Below are positions 33,060 through 45,232 of a stretch of 64,000 nt of DNA, piece after piece. Below the pieces are notes generated by a model. That model did no database searches, had not been told where the DNA came from, and saw nothing but the letters and a program-made list of their open reading frames with translations. The number at the start of each line of letters is the position of its first letter. The first letter of the stretch is position 1. The DNA lies in contig JAJEKV010000008.1 of assembly GCA_021234155.1 (NCBI GenBank), positions 2,358,955-2,422,954 of the forward strand, written 5' to 3'. Position numbers and translations under genes: made by a program. This DNA comes from Isoetes taiwanensis. Its lineage: Eukaryota; Streptophyta; Lycopodiopsida; Isoetales; Isoetaceae.

Positions 33060-33404
33060 AACACTAATTTGTGGCCTTGGCCAGCACTTCCCACACTGAC
33101 TTTCCAGGTTTTGTAAGGGCATCAATCACTTGTTGAAGATCAGGCTCACCTGAAACTTGAGGGCCTGATTCTGCATTTTCTTCAGAAAACACTTTGATAG
33201 GTGTGGTGTCATGATTGAGATCGCTTCGCATCTTTCAAGGTCTTTGCTTCTTGTTCTCTTTCTTGTAGCCCTAACAACTTCTTTGCTATCCTCCGCCTTA
33301 CCCCTCTTTGTTCTTCTCGCCTTTCCTTTTGACAAAAAATCACCCAATTTGCCCTCATCCAATGGAATTACCCTCAACTTCCTTAAGTGCTTCAGCAGGT
33401 ACAC
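33060..33404 (-). pseudogene. Basic linker exon, probably of the phosphatase gene
   Basis: A Lys/Arg-rich minus-strand stretch (KARRTKRGKAEDSK, VRATRKRTRSKDLER) leads in the alternate frame to PDLQQVIDALTKPGKSVWEV. The composition is protein-like, and it sits upstream in the same orientation as the FCP1/NIF-like segment. It resembles a nuclear-localisation-like linker. The connection by splicing is inferred, not shown. Confidence 0.4.
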
Positions 33405-33794
33405 TCGGTCTGTTGTTTTTCCACAACCCGGTGTGGTTTACAACCGATGCCGTGGTTTACAACTTCTTCTATAGCTTCTTGGACCGTGGTGGTGGTTCTG
33501 GCTGTTACATTCAAATCGGGCCACAATTGATCAGATTCTATAGGACTTTGCGTGTTGTGCATCTTCAAATGAAGCCAATGTCCTTCTTAACCCCCAGAGG
33601 TTGAGACCTCAATTGCGTGACGGATTAACACATCCTTTTTGGTGTACTATTTGAAGCACCTGCAAGATGGCCAAAACCTAGCTCGCCAAATACACCCTCC
33701 GCACCTTTCCGTGGCAACCATGAATACACCGTCCTCCTCTCAACAATGAAAAACAAGCTATATGATACTCATGTTGGCAATTCAATTGCTAAAC

Positions 33795-34900
33795 TTAACA
33801 TGTAAGCTTTAGTGAATTCCGCACACATGTTGCACATGTATAAAATGGATCTTGCACTAACAACTTATCTTGTATAATAGTAGAAATGCTAAATGTTGCA
33901 GAGTATCCATTTTCGCCTTCCACAAATTGTTTATGTAGAAATGCGTATGACTTCTTCTTCTTGAGAACTTTTAACTCCTCCTCAAGTTTGATTTTACATT
34001 TGACCCGCTCATTAACAGATGTAGGGTTCATTGCTTTTTGTACCTTGTTCCTCGTGCCAAGTTTCCATCCGATACCGCTGCTCCAAATCTTTAATTTCTC
34101 GCCTCCAACTCACAGCTTTGATTAAGCTTGAACTCCTCCTTTTGTAGCCTTGTGGCCTCGCCTTAAACCGTTCTCGGCCTCCAACATCATTTTCTGTACT
34201 TCGGAGGCCTTCTCATTGCCTTTCAACTCACTTCCCATCGCCTTCCAGATTCTTTGTGATAAGTAAAATTGCTTTTCCAATCTCGTATGTTGCATTCTCT
34301 AAGGTTTTTATGTTTTCATCACATGCAATCGATCTCATTTGATCCAAATTTGCCACCTTTGGCCTTGCCTTCATTTCCCGCTTTTCCTAACATGTGCTAC
34401 AACATCCGCCTCTGTTTTACTTGTCTATTGTTGTGGTATCTTTGGCATTACACAAAGAAATGCAGCCCGCTTTTACTTTTGTGTTCCTCAAAAAACTATT
34501 GATCTAGTGCAATTTTCAAACGCAAAAGCAAGGGGCGATTTGCTTTCTTACTTCTTTGTTGTGACAATTCTTGTAGATTTTTTTAAGAGTGTTTCCAACT
34601 TCTCTTGAAGATGCGCCTTTGCACGCAGTGCCATTTTATCTTTCCCTTTGTTCAACTTCTTTGTCTAAAACAGATTCCCAATCTCGATCCGCGACATTAT
34701 TTTCCAACCAAGTTTCTTTCGCGGGGCTTCACCCCGAATTGTACGCAGAACCTCTGATGTTTGAAAATCATCTCAAGGCCCATGCCTCCATCATCAACAA
34801 TCAAACACTGATCCGAGTTTTTGCTACCAGGGGGAAAAGGAGGGAGAAGGGTGTGATCGGCCGAGTCCCATGAAGTTTCAAAGACTTAAAGTGCTTAAAC
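33795..34900 (-). pseudogene. Coiled-coil-like coding relic, unassigned
   Basis: The frame 33795-34031 has KCKIKLEEELKVLKKKKSYA and then HKQFVEGENGYSATF. Further upstream on the minus strand, short frames give QKMMLEAENGLR, KQFYLSQRIWKAMGSEL and KMALRAKAHLQEKLETLLKK. Together these suggest a long, charged helical protein now broken by many indels. No domain was recognised. It may belong to the same gene as the phosphatase-like segment or to a mobile element. Confidence 0.35.
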
Positions 34901-36690
34901 GCCGCCAAAAGTTGTACCCCACTAGCGATTTTACACCCTTGCCAATGGATTCACAAATTCAGAACTCATTTCTTAGGTCTTTTTACGCATTACCTAGGCA
35001 AAGATTTTCAATAGTCTCGGTAGAAGAACAAGGACACCGAAAAAAGGTAAGTCTCTTTTAAATTTTTAATGAGAAGAAGGCTCTAAATACATCTCTTGCC
35101 AAATGTGCCCCCGCCCTCTTTTGATCTTTCCTTTTATATCATGTGGGTTGTATGATTATCCCACTGTAAATATTGGCTCCAAATGGGTCAATGACAACTC
35201 GCTCACAATATAACTTATGCACCGGATCTTTTCTTAGGGCAAGTTTGCTCGAAAGCTCCTCCCAATATTACTATGGTTTTACGCTATGCCTTGATTCTTT
35301 TGCAACAACACTTGCACCAATAGCTAATATATGTTGTCTCGTATTTATAGTCTATACTAATGCTGGTGTTGGCTCTATAAAGTGATCGATTCATTAGATG
35401 TTGTTGTTCGTGTCCGTTTGAAGTTGTCCTGTTAGTTTTATGATGCAGATTTTTCACATTCAATACTTAAGGGCTATTCACATTGTGTGTTACATAATCG
35501 CAAGTTGGAAAATGCAGTGTTAGATGCACGCGACCCTCAAGGTACTGATCGTCCATCTTGAAACGCATTTACTTTAGGAAATTGCAAGCACAAGCATCTT
35601 ATATTCTTATTGAACAAGGTAAGTTTAATCTCGGATAGTTTCTCTCAAACGTAAACATAGCCTTAAATTATTTTCATTGGTTTCTATAGTGTGACTTGGT
35701 GCCATCGTGGGGCGTCCAAGGGCGGCTCCATGTTCTTTGATCGAATATCCAACACTTGCATTTCATGCTAGTATTACTTAACCCCTTTGGCAAGGTAATA
35801 TTGCCACTGAATGCCACGAGGGCTGCTTTGGGTTGCATCACTCAGCCTCATCTTCTCTTATCTAGGGTTCTTTTCACTTCTAAGGTAGTTTGCAAGAAGC
35901 ACCCTATATCTTTTAATTTTTCTTGAAAGGTTGAACGGTATGGAATCTTTTATTTTAGGTGTCTTTATACTTAATATGATATAGATTTATGTCAGGTAAT
36001 GTCCGGTTGGGAAATCTGAAAGATGCAACGGAATATATAGGGAAGGTTCTCCAAAGATGTCAAAAAGAATATTTGAAAGAGCATACAAAGTGCAAGAATG
36101 GTAGCGTATTTGAACTTAGTCTGAACATGTGTCTCCATTTTTAGTATTTAAAGTGCAAGACTTATGAAAGGTGACCCTTAACTTCTCTCGTGCTTTATAA
36201 CGTCCGTGCAAGATGATGAAGATTGCCTAATGCAAACCGTGTCGCCAGACCGGAAAGCTATTAAGGGTAGGAAATTATTCATCCGGTTTAAGTTTATGGT
36301 CACAATGATTATTACCGGATCCAAAGTGTTTTCTTTATTGTGGTGGAGAACCGGATCTTGCAACTCTTTGCAAAAATGGTGCTCCACGATTGGCAGAGGG
36401 AAGGATCCCCTTTTTGTGCCCCCACCCAACTGGATAAAGTTGAAGAATCAGCATAATCGCTCACATTGCGGGAGGATAAGAATAGAATAGAATAGAAGAA
36501 TGGACTTACGAATGAAAGTGCTAAATCATTATCTGGTGTAACTGTCAAACAGGATTTGAAGAATGTACCTATAAAACCTTTTTGATCCAGAGGATGAAAA
36601 ACTACAAGACACAGGAAATTCAGAGGGAAGATATAAGCAACATAGAAGAGGCGATAGTGAATATGATGAAGATGTTTTAAATGAAAGTGT
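34901..36690. other. Unassigned DNA
   Basis: Several short frames on both strands (for example 35173-35385 and 36178-36490) without recognisable motifs. A small AATAG run lies near 36479-36497. No LTR, tRNA or transposase motif was found. Confidence 0.4.
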
Positions 36691-36696
36691 CATTAA

Positions 36697-36761
36697 AATA
36701 GAATAGAATAGAATAGAATAGAATAGAATAGAATAGAATAGAATAGAATAGAATAGAATAG
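36697..36761. repeat. (AATAG)n microsatellite
   Basis: About 13 perfect units. It directly abuts the inverted copy C of the dispersed repeat, where the AT-rich tail of that repeat would be, so it probably grew from that tail. Confidence 0.95.
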
Positions 36762-37010
36762 GTTTTTAGCGTCCAATTGGCCTATGGGACCCAAACAAAA
36801 AGAGAGCAGCAAGCGTATTACCCATGTGAAATTAAAAACCCCGCCCCAAGGGTTTTCGAGGGAAAACCTTAGCAGCAATAAGCATCTTTGCACACCGCAT
36901 AAATTGCATAGGACAGTTCAATACCGTCCCCGTAGGACACAAACGAGTCCGCATCCATAACCTCCCTCGAGGTATGACCCCAACAAACCCATCGACGCCA
37001 GAGTCAATAA
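36762..37010 (-). repeat. Dispersed retroposon-like repeat, copy C
   Basis: Read on the minus strand, this ends TTGGGTCCCATAGGCCAATT, then GGACGCTAAAAACC and runs into the (TATTC)n array. It matches copies A (11950-12245) and B (12640-12750) and shares with copy A the blocks GATGCTTATTGCTGCTAA, TTTTCCCTCGAAAACCCTTG and GGGTTTGTTGGGGTC. It is the longest visible copy and may extend to about 37370. Confidence 0.6.
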
Positions 37011-37370
37011 CTCGATGCAACGGCTGGGCCGTGCACTAGTAATCGAACATATCGCTTCCTGATATGGGCAAATGCTCGGCAGATCTGGATGGCATGACAT
37101 TCATCCTCAATTGCTCGGTGGCAACACCGGCAAAGCCTTTGCTCTCGTGCTTCCCGAGCCCAACGCCCCATTGCAATGCGGAGGCAATGTGCACCCGTGC
37201 TGAATGGAAGCTATAAAGTCCGCGCTTCTTCATGGGCAAACCGTGGTGTAAATCTTGGTGTGGGCTCTTGTGAGCCTAGGATTGACTTGTTTGCCGATAG
37301 TGTGCCACGCCTTAACGTCGTCCGAGCCTCTGCATCCCAGAGCTTGCGAAGGAAAGTAGCATCTATCTAG
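37011..37370 (-). other. GC-richer open stretch, unassigned
   Basis: On the minus strand 37036-37239 is open (KRGLYSFHSARVHIASALQW and onward), and an upstream stretch to 37370 is also open. It may be the 5' part of dispersed-repeat copy C or a gene fragment carried by it. No family was recognised. Confidence 0.3.
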
Positions 37371-38337
37371 GTAGATGTGGATAAGGATGATGATAACAAT
37401 GAGAACCTTACCTGGGAAGATGTTTTAAAAACTGTACAAACACAGATGCAAGCACAAAAGGCTAACCAAGAGTGAATTGGGAAAGGGTAACTAAGCAAAA
37501 TTTATTGAAAAGTTAATTCTATTACATATTCTTTGCCATTTCTCAATCTCCTTGTTCTGATGGTCAGCTTTCACCCTCTGGTTAGTTTCACCCTCTGGTT
37601 AGTTTCCTTGGATATATGGTACACTTTAACAAGAACATAGGTTTCATCTGTTTGTGGAGAAGTGCTTCCTTAGAGAACTATAATTGCTTACCAAAAGTGA
37701 ATTTTTAATATGAATGAATTAATGTATGGCAAGACGGACTTCTAAATGATGTCACAATTATTACATGTCACTTTAGAGCACGAGGTTAGAGGCAAATCTT
37801 TTATAAGGGCATGAGATGCCTCTCATCTTAAGACCCTGCTGAAATGAGTTGCGTTGCAGAAATCCTTCCAAGAGGAATCTCCCGCAATCGTCCAAGCAAA
37901 TTCCAGCCAAAGTCCTGTTAGAAGTTTCATATCACATCTTGCAGATAGAGATTAGATGGTATCAAGGGATGAATGAGGTGGTGTTCCTTCAATCAGGTAT
38001 GAGATGAGCACATGTATTGGGAATATTGTTGGATTTTGTAACAAATTTAGATCTGTGTTGTTTTGTCTTTAGCCATGTTAGTTTTTCTATTGCAGTATAT
38101 TGAGTTACAAATTGACCACAAGATTTTGGCTTATAAAGGAAATGATTTACATGATGATCACCTGTTCAAAAGCAAATACAATTGAACAAGCACTTGCAAA
38201 TGTGATTGTAAGCTTTGTCAGGGCAATTGCAAATATGATTGCAAGCTTTCTAATACGATTGTGAGCTTTGTATCTTGAATATATCATATGTTGTTAAAGA
38301 AATATATTATATGTTTTATCAAGCTCTCTTGTTTTTG
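37371..38337. other. AT-rich DNA, nothing recognised
   Basis: No coding motif on either strand. Small local duplications only (TCACCCTCTGGTTAGTTTC at 37569 and 37589; GATTG(T/C)(A/G)AGCTTT near 38200-38270). Confidence 0.5.
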
Positions 38338-38435
38338 AGTTGCCCCTAAAGGGCAAACCCTCGCTCATGTGGGTAAAGAGTATATTTTGTGTATATGCTA
38401 GTACATACTAGGATATGCTTGATGGCCGCACCGCA
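38338..38435 (+). repeat. Dispersed repeat with palindromic start, copy 2
   Basis: GTTGCCCCTAAAGGGCAAAC followed by CTCGCTCATGTGGG and a block with TATATGCTAG and ACTAGGATATG. Same family and orientation as 13426-13530. Confidence 0.6.
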
Positions 38436-39120
38436 ACAACCGGTAATTTCTCATAGTGTCCAAGAAAACCGTGGAAGCTCGGTCTTAGACCACCAACTCT
38501 CGCCATAGCAAAAGAGGCAAAATCGGATGGCTATGGCTATGGTAATATGTTTTTGTTCTATAGTTTAAACAAAACCAAGGATTTGTCCATTTGGCAAAAA
38601 ATACAACATGGAACATATTATATAGATTTGTTGGTGGGGAGACTTGGAAGATCCTACCCTGCCTTTTTTAAGTAAGCAATTGTAAAAAGAAAAAATCATT
38701 CTTCTTTCCCAATCTATAACACGACCACCAAATATATTTGAAAATTTTCTTATATCTTAAGCCTTTTACAAGCTGATTTTGTCTCCAATACTGTTTTTTT
38801 AAAGTTTTCTCATATCTTATGGCTTCTACTTACGAGTTTTCTCCAATAGTGTTTGGATTACACAACATCAAAGCACCTCACTAAAACATGGAAAAAGATA
38901 CCTTTATTATAACTCTCTTTGTTTGCACCAAGATAATTCTTTCCGAATGTCTTTGGAATGGATCATATAAGCTTTGTCATTGGCATTGCAATAAAGGCTG
39001 GTTTAGGTTTGACATGCAATATAGTGAGTATGTATCTACAAGCCTCAATAAGGTTTAAAAGTTGCCGTCGGACGGTCCTCTGCGACACATGCGGGACGAT
39101 AACATGACGAAGAGTTAACA

Positions 39121-39357
39121 ATGTTCGACATCGACACTAAATCCAAGACGCTACATGTCACAGTGGTAGGAGCATTGCTTGACAAATTTCTCGGTTATCC
39201 ATTAGGGGGCGCATTAGCTACAATGAAGACAAATCCTCGTTCATTGCGCCAAAGCGTACTGAAGAGTCAGGGTAAATGCACGTTCGAGCTCAACCACGGA
39301 TTCCAAGTCATTGCCTTCGACTGGGCCTGGGCTCAGAACGTGACCCATAACTATTGA
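39121..39357 (+). other. Unassigned open frame, 78 codons
   Basis: The frame MFDIDTKSKTLHVTVVGALL and onward ends at a TGA at about 39355. Composition is moderately protein-like, but no motif is recognised. It lies about 130 bp before the LINE-like fragment at 39483 and may belong to the same decayed element. Confidence 0.25.
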
Positions 39358-39482
39358 GCAACGAAAGACATGCCTTCGCATTTTTAAGTAGCTTTACTTT
39401 GCTTGCAACTTCCATGTACATGCTATTAAATTCTTAACAACCTTCTTCAATTTATAATATCGAGTTTTTCCTTCGGGATGCA

Positions 39483-39698
39483 GTGAGTCGTCTCAGTGTT
39501 CTTCGTCACGGAAATCATTTGAGGGGCACCGCTTTTTCGTTACAGGAAGATCTTTCTCCCATGCAGCTATGCAATCGCCGGAATGAGTTGTGCAAAGTTA
39601 GGGAAGCCCGTCAACACAAGAAATTGGTGGTATACCGAGGAGGAGCAGCAATTATCCTAGACCACTGGCCTCCTAATCCATGGACAGGCTATGTCTAG
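39483..39698 (+). pseudogene. Probable LINE-associated fragment
   Basis: The frame includes LRGTAFSLQEDLSPMQLCNR, then KVREARQHKKLVVYRGGAAI and ILDHWPP. This resembles the 'L.gt.i...eDLtp.qr..R..l......ar..gk.a...rg.l.i' segment that follows the RNA-binding region in LINE ORF1-type proteins. The match is by style only. Surrounding 38436-39120 and 39699-41330 hold no other recognised coding sequence. Confidence 0.4.
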
Positions 39699-41330
39699 GA
39701 TCCTGTCGGCAAAGACCATATCATTAGAATAAATAGCTTTCATTTAGTTTGGGCACATGCCCTCAGCATGTATATATGTTAATTTAGGCTTCTACGATGG
39801 GGCTTTGTCCCCGAGCTCTTGTTTGGGCTTAGACCCCTCTTTCATGTACTGGTCCCATAACCCGATTGGGTTTCCAGTAGATGTTAAAATCTTCTTCTTC
39901 TTCTTGTTCATAGGAACAAAATTGACATGCAAAACAATTCTACGAGTTCGTAAGTTCTTTTGCATCCCCTCCCTCCCCCCCTTCTTATTTCTCTATTTAG
40001 ATTCTTCATACATTGTTTCCTATATTATCAAGTATCAAGTATTCTATTGTCTTGAAGTAGCAATTTGAATTGATTGTCAAAACATGACTTTGAACTATGA
40101 TTTAAGCCACTTCACCCTCCGGCCATGGAGGGCAACCCTCCGTCGCAGCACCTTTGTTTTTTTTATTTTTTTTTGATAGAAAAGTAAATACAATGCCTTA
40201 TTACAGTAAGAGGACTAGTACAGGAGTAGATTCGACATCTTTATTTCCTTAACTGCAAAAACTTATTAAAAGCTATAATAGCAGATCTACTTTTAGGCAT
40301 AGAAAATGTCTCTCTACATTGGGATGCAAAAGAGCCAATGGCTCCCGAAATGACTCAACTTATTATGAAGAACACATAAGTAACCTGAATAGCTGAAGTA
40401 ATAGAAAGATGTGTGACCTTAGATAAAAAAAAAGGCCAAGTCTTGTATCAATAACAACAACCAATCCCAATCAAGCATATCAGTACTTGAAGAAGCACAT
40501 TCTCATACATGACAACATATGAGCATTTTAAATGCCATATAAAAAACCAAGGTACTTTGGCATCACTACCAAAGTTTCACTCAAACTTCAGTATTTAAGT
40601 GGCTTCTTAAGCTTAATAGTGCTTGAAGAGCAACCTAAGAGCTTCTGTGCTCAATCTAGCATTTGCCATATATCATGTTATCTGCTCTCTTCAATTTAAA
40701 CTAGTAACTCGAATTAACTGCACAATTCCCCTGACCAAACTGAATATAATCATCTATAGCAGAATCTAGATCTTCCTGCTAGCAAGGAACAGTGAAGAGA
40801 TAATGGCATAACTAAAATTCTTTCCAAGAAAAGTCTATCAGACCATTGTCACTGCAAGAAACACATATTATAATGCATCTCTCCATAACTTGGATCTTGC
40901 TGAAAAACTTCTTCTCCTCTTTACCTTATAGGTTAGTGTCCCATTTGGGCAAAGCCTTTCGGCATGGCTATAACCAAGAAAGGAAAAAGGACATAATGCA
41001 AAGCATCAAAGAGAAGAGCCACGTTTGTGGTTACCTTGCAACAAACATAGACTTCAGTTGTGTGGTAGAAAGAAAAAAAAAATATGGATCAAAACAGGAT
41101 CTTCAATCTCGATTTCTCAAAGCGAGAACTCTGTCATGCCCCGCTAGACTCCTACAACAGGTAATCATCACCAAGAGAGCAGCAACAATGCCGGATTGTG
41201 GGAAAGAGGCGGCGGTCCTTCTTCCACGGCCTTCCTAGCCGCCGCCTACGTTGGTAGCGCCAAGAAACGACATCCTTCGATTTCTTTATTGGGTTTGCAT
41301 AAAGGAAAAAAAAATAAAAACAAAAATAAA
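39699..41330. other. Unassigned DNA with homopolymer runs
   Basis: Nothing coding recognised. Poly-T tracts (40154-40175) followed by TTGATAGAAAAGTAAATACA, and poly-A runs (41070-41080, 41309-41330). The latter A-rich stretch runs into the gypsy integrase fragment at 41335. Confidence 0.4.
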
Positions 41331-41334
41331 ATCA

Positions 41335-42520
41335 TTTGGCCTGGTATGAAACAAGATGTAAAATCTTATGTATCACAGTGCTAAGTATATCAAGCTGTAA
41401 AAATAGATCAACGTAAGACGCAAGGATTATCACAACCCCTACCATACCTTGAAAAGATGTGAGTGCATACATATGGATTTCACAGTCGCACTCCCACGAA
41501 CAAGTCGATGTTTGTGATGGTCGATTATTTAACAAAGTATGCAAAGTTCTTAAGGACAAGATGCAATAAAGGAGTACCTACGATTGCGTACCCTATTTTT
41601 GGTCAGCCACAAAAAATTATAAGTGACAAGACCCTAAGTTCACAGGTTACTTTTGGAAAGGGTTGAGAGTAAACCTTAGTATGAGTAGTGAAAATCGATC
41701 ACAAACTGATGCACAAAACAAAATGAATTAAAACGATTATGGAGAATATGTTAAGAAGTTTTGTGTTTGAAAAATCTCGAAGTGGGAAGAGTATTTGCTT
41801 TGTGTACAGTTCGCTTATAACAATGCGTACCATACAAGTACCAAAATGAATCCCTTTATGGCAATGATGGGTAGGAACCAAAGATCGTATACTGGGACCA
41901 ATCAAACCTTGAAAATTGATGCAACTATCCATATGTTGGAAGACATGTAAGCCCTATTATATCAATGTAGGGCAAACCTAAAGAAGGCTTAAGATCGAGC
42001 CAGGATAATTGCCAACAAACATCAGAGGGAATGAACCTCCAAGGAAGGTGAGTACATATTTTTTACTCTTTGGTACTCAAGGTAGGAACCTTGAAACCAT
42101 TGTTTAAGAAAAAGATTCCCAAATGACGCCCTAATACTCTGGGCTCTTCAAGTTGTTAAAAAGGATCATGAGATAATATATGAGCTAGAGCTTCCAGATG
42201 GAATAAGAGTGCACCATGTTTTCCATATAAGCCAACACAAGAAAGCAATGTCATTTACGATCAACCTGATAGATCCTACAATAATACACCCATCCCTTAG
42301 TCAGAGGTAACTCTGGCGATTCTAGACATTCACATATTCAGGTGCCCAATCAAAATATTGCAAAGTACTTGATGAAGAGGTCAATACGTCTCACGCCAAA
42401 GAAACCAAAACCACTACTTGACTCAAAATCCGTGGAGGCGAGGAAAGGATTAGTAGGTCAATATGAGGTCATTTACCTAGAATAATAAATTATGGACTTG
42501 CATCGGGGATGGCGGATGTC
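41335..42520 (+). pseudogene. Ty3/gypsy integrase relic
   Basis: It starts IIWPGMKQDVKSYVSQC near 41332, the junction between HHCC finger and core ('F.WPgM..dv..yv..C..Cq..K'). Core fragments follow: MVDYLTKYAKFLRTR near 41516 and PIFGQPQKIISDKT near 41599 (the second catalytic Asp region). Near 41849 is NPFMAMMGRNQ and later RARIIANKHQRE. Around 42180 the C-terminus appears: YELELPDGIRVHHVFHISQH. Stops and shifts are frequent. The RT half is absent, and no LTR is seen in either flank. Confidence 0.8.
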
Positions 42521-43730
42521 TACAACTAATAAGCTACAAAACCATGGGCACATGGTGATCCGAGAAACGGGTTTTGAAGGGACAAGATGATGAATCCATG
42601 GTCCTTTGGGTAATCTAGGGAACAAGTTTCAAAAAATCACACCATAGAAGGAGGTATGTTATAGACATTGATCATTTAGAAGCATCCTTGAAGAACCAAA
42701 GGGTTTTTTCTCTCTTGGCGAGGGAGTGTGGAACTTCACGAGGCCGAGGCGGTACAATGATGGATGCGGTCCTTGGCAGTGGCCAAAACAAAAACTATTA
42801 CATCTAAGATATCAACCTTAATTCATATGAAGCGTAGCCAAACTTCAGAAAGTTTGCCCAAGGAACTCTTGAAAGTTTAGCTAAACATTTGAAAGTAAAT
42901 AAAAAGGAATTGTAGAGTTTAGATAAATCATAGAATATTTTGGATTTCTACTTTATCTAAAGTCATTTTAGCTAATAAGAAATATGGGATTAGTAATTGA
43001 CTCCTTGATATCCACCGTATGATGGCATAGTCTGTAGCACATGCCAAATTTACAACTAGGGGATTATTTGGAGTGCATCCCCATTAGACTGAATTAGGGT
43101 AATTATCTTGCCATGTGACAATCCCAGATACGAAATTGGCCTTTTCCATTAATTAACTCGAATCCATTTTGGCTTACATTGGCAAAGGCGAACTCCCTTT
43201 TTGGAAGTTCGTTGCCTTCCGAAAGACCCAGTTTTAGTCCGGCTTCGTTCTTTTGTGAAATTCTAATAGACATCTAGAAACCTTACCGGTTAGATTGGCA
43301 TTTTTGGAGTACATACAGGAGGGCCATCAAGATGTTTCTCATGAACTCAAGTTCTTTCTATTATAGTGATTTCAAGCATTCAGACAATGAGAGGAAACGG
43401 CAACAATTCCGTCTACAACTCTGGATTTTGAATTTGCACAATAGATCAACCAAGTTTGCATTTCCAATTCTAATTCATTAATTTCCAATTCTCAAATCTA
43501 TTTTGTAAAACAAATACTTATGTAGCAGAACTCTTTTACAAGCCTCCTGAACAACGAAGACTATGTACAAGAAATACAAGAATTGGAAGAAATTTATAAT
43601 TCACGTACTGGTAATGGTAATGGTACTTCTGATGTAGAGAATTTTACCCAATAACCTACCAATTCTAAGAATTTAAGAAATTATGTGAGTACTCATTGGT
43701 TTGCTCATGAGTTGATGATTCTTGGTACCA
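42521..43730. other. Unassigned DNA
   Basis: No coding motif recognised. It could include the 3' UTR or LTR remains of the gypsy relic (a GC-richer patch at 42715-42780), but no repeat partner is visible in the window. Confidence 0.4.
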
Positions 43731-43736
43731 AGAAAG

Positions 43737-43890
43737 CGGATGAGGAGAAATATATGTTTGGGGGATGTAGAGAAAATGAAGAAACGAGATGTAAGATGGA
43801 GTGAGATGAGGAGAAGGCAGATGAGGAGAAGTGTATGTTTGGGGGATGTAGAGATAAAATGAAGAAACGAGCTGTTAAGATAGAGTGAGA
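43737..43890. repeat. Two-copy tandem repeat, period about 80 bp
   Basis: The unit GC(G/A)GATGAGGAGAA...TATGTTTGGGGGATGTAGAGA...AAATGAAGAAACGAG...GAGTGAGA is present at 43737-43806 and 43817-43890 with minor differences. Confidence 0.85.
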
Positions 43891-44166
43891 TTGAAAACTA
43901 CTATTAGAAACACGATGATAGAAGATCTCATAAAGCTTGCTTGACAAAATGGGTGGGGCTTGCGGGAGACTTTAAGAAGATCAATAATTATGAGAGGGAA
44001 ATTCCTAGCGGACGAAATGGCTACTGGTAGATGTCTATCTGACATAAAGATTGCAATTTGCCTACTAACTTCTTCATGGATGTTAATGATGCAATGGTCA
44101 GATGGTATGGAAGAAAGACATCAATTAATCCTGGTGGTCTTGTGTTTGAAACTTCCATTCCAAGCT

Positions 44167-45020
44167 CTACAACTGCATGTAATGGCTAATGGGTTCCTCC
44201 AACTTTGTTAAAAATTTTCTACTTCCAAGTGATATGAGTGTTATGTAAGTGCTCCACAAGCATACATGTAGTTGGATGCATGTACTTGTACATGTCACTT
44301 TTAAGAGATAGTGTTGTACCATTAAAAGGTACAATGCGCCATGGTAGCAATGGGTAACCAACATTACCAATAATGTACTCATGAATACTCTGCCCAGATA
44401 TTTGGATTGAAGCACCATTAAACCTCTCATAGATGGGCAAAAATTGAAATTCTAAGTTATCGTGCATCATTTACATTACCATAATATCCGGCAACAACAT
44501 CCAAAAGTCTAGTTTCGACTATCAACAATGGCTTGCACTAGCATGGAGAAGTTCTTCTCTTTGTCAAACCAGCCAACTTCACTTTCATATTCAGGGAGCT
44601 CCATGACAATGTATATGGCATCAATGGTTCCACAACAATATTGAAAGCTATGTAAGCTTGAAAACCGTGCCTCGCTCTAACCACGTCTTCACTTGTTGGC
44701 CATTGCAAATGCCTCTGCCTTGATCTTTTATAATGCTTCAACAAACTTCAAAGTTACTCGTGATGCTAGATGTTCCAACACCAAATAGCTCGATAAAGTT
44801 ATAAGCTATCACTTGGCTAATCTCTTAAGAAGCGGTAGCAACCTGTTCCTTCATGGAAACCACCACGATTAGGAATGGTAGAGAAACATCACGGTGTATG
44901 GGACTCTAGTTCAAAAGCATAGCCCGATTTACAAATGTAACGAAGGTATCTTGAGAAATTCTAAAAAGAGTTTGAATCTAGTTGCATCTAGTATCATCAC
45001 ATAATCTTCAAAATGGTACC
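44167..45020 (-). pseudogene. PIF/Harbinger transposase (DDE_4) relic
   Basis: On the minus strand in order: FRISQDTFVTFVNRAMLL near 44960; VIAYNFIELFGVGTSSIT near 44790; RHLQWPTSEDVVRARHGFQA at 44710-44660; a stretch that reads as GTIDAIYIVME (first Asp) near 44620; DKEKNFSM(L)VQAIVD near 44540. Then the frame 44219-44470 gives EFQFLPIYERFNGASIQISG, YIIGNVGYPLLPWRIVPF (second Asp replaced by Asn-Val in 'GDsGYPL') and MLVEHLHNTHITWK. These are successive blocks of PIF/Harbinger nucleases. Many frameshifts and the changed residue show that it is inactive. No terminal inverted repeats were identified. Confidence 0.8.
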
Positions 45021-45232
45021 ACTAATGAATTGAGCTTAGGTCTAATGTACCATTGTCCATATCGATTCCGACTAGTGTTGACATCCTCTCTTGTTGTTCT
45101 TCATCATTTTCAATATCGAGAAAACAACAAAGGAATTAGTTTCTTGAACTTGAAAATCTTCTTCATCATCAAAAGGGCATCGATGTCATCCAAGAGCTTC
45201 AATGCCATCATCATAGCTTGGGGCGATAGTGT

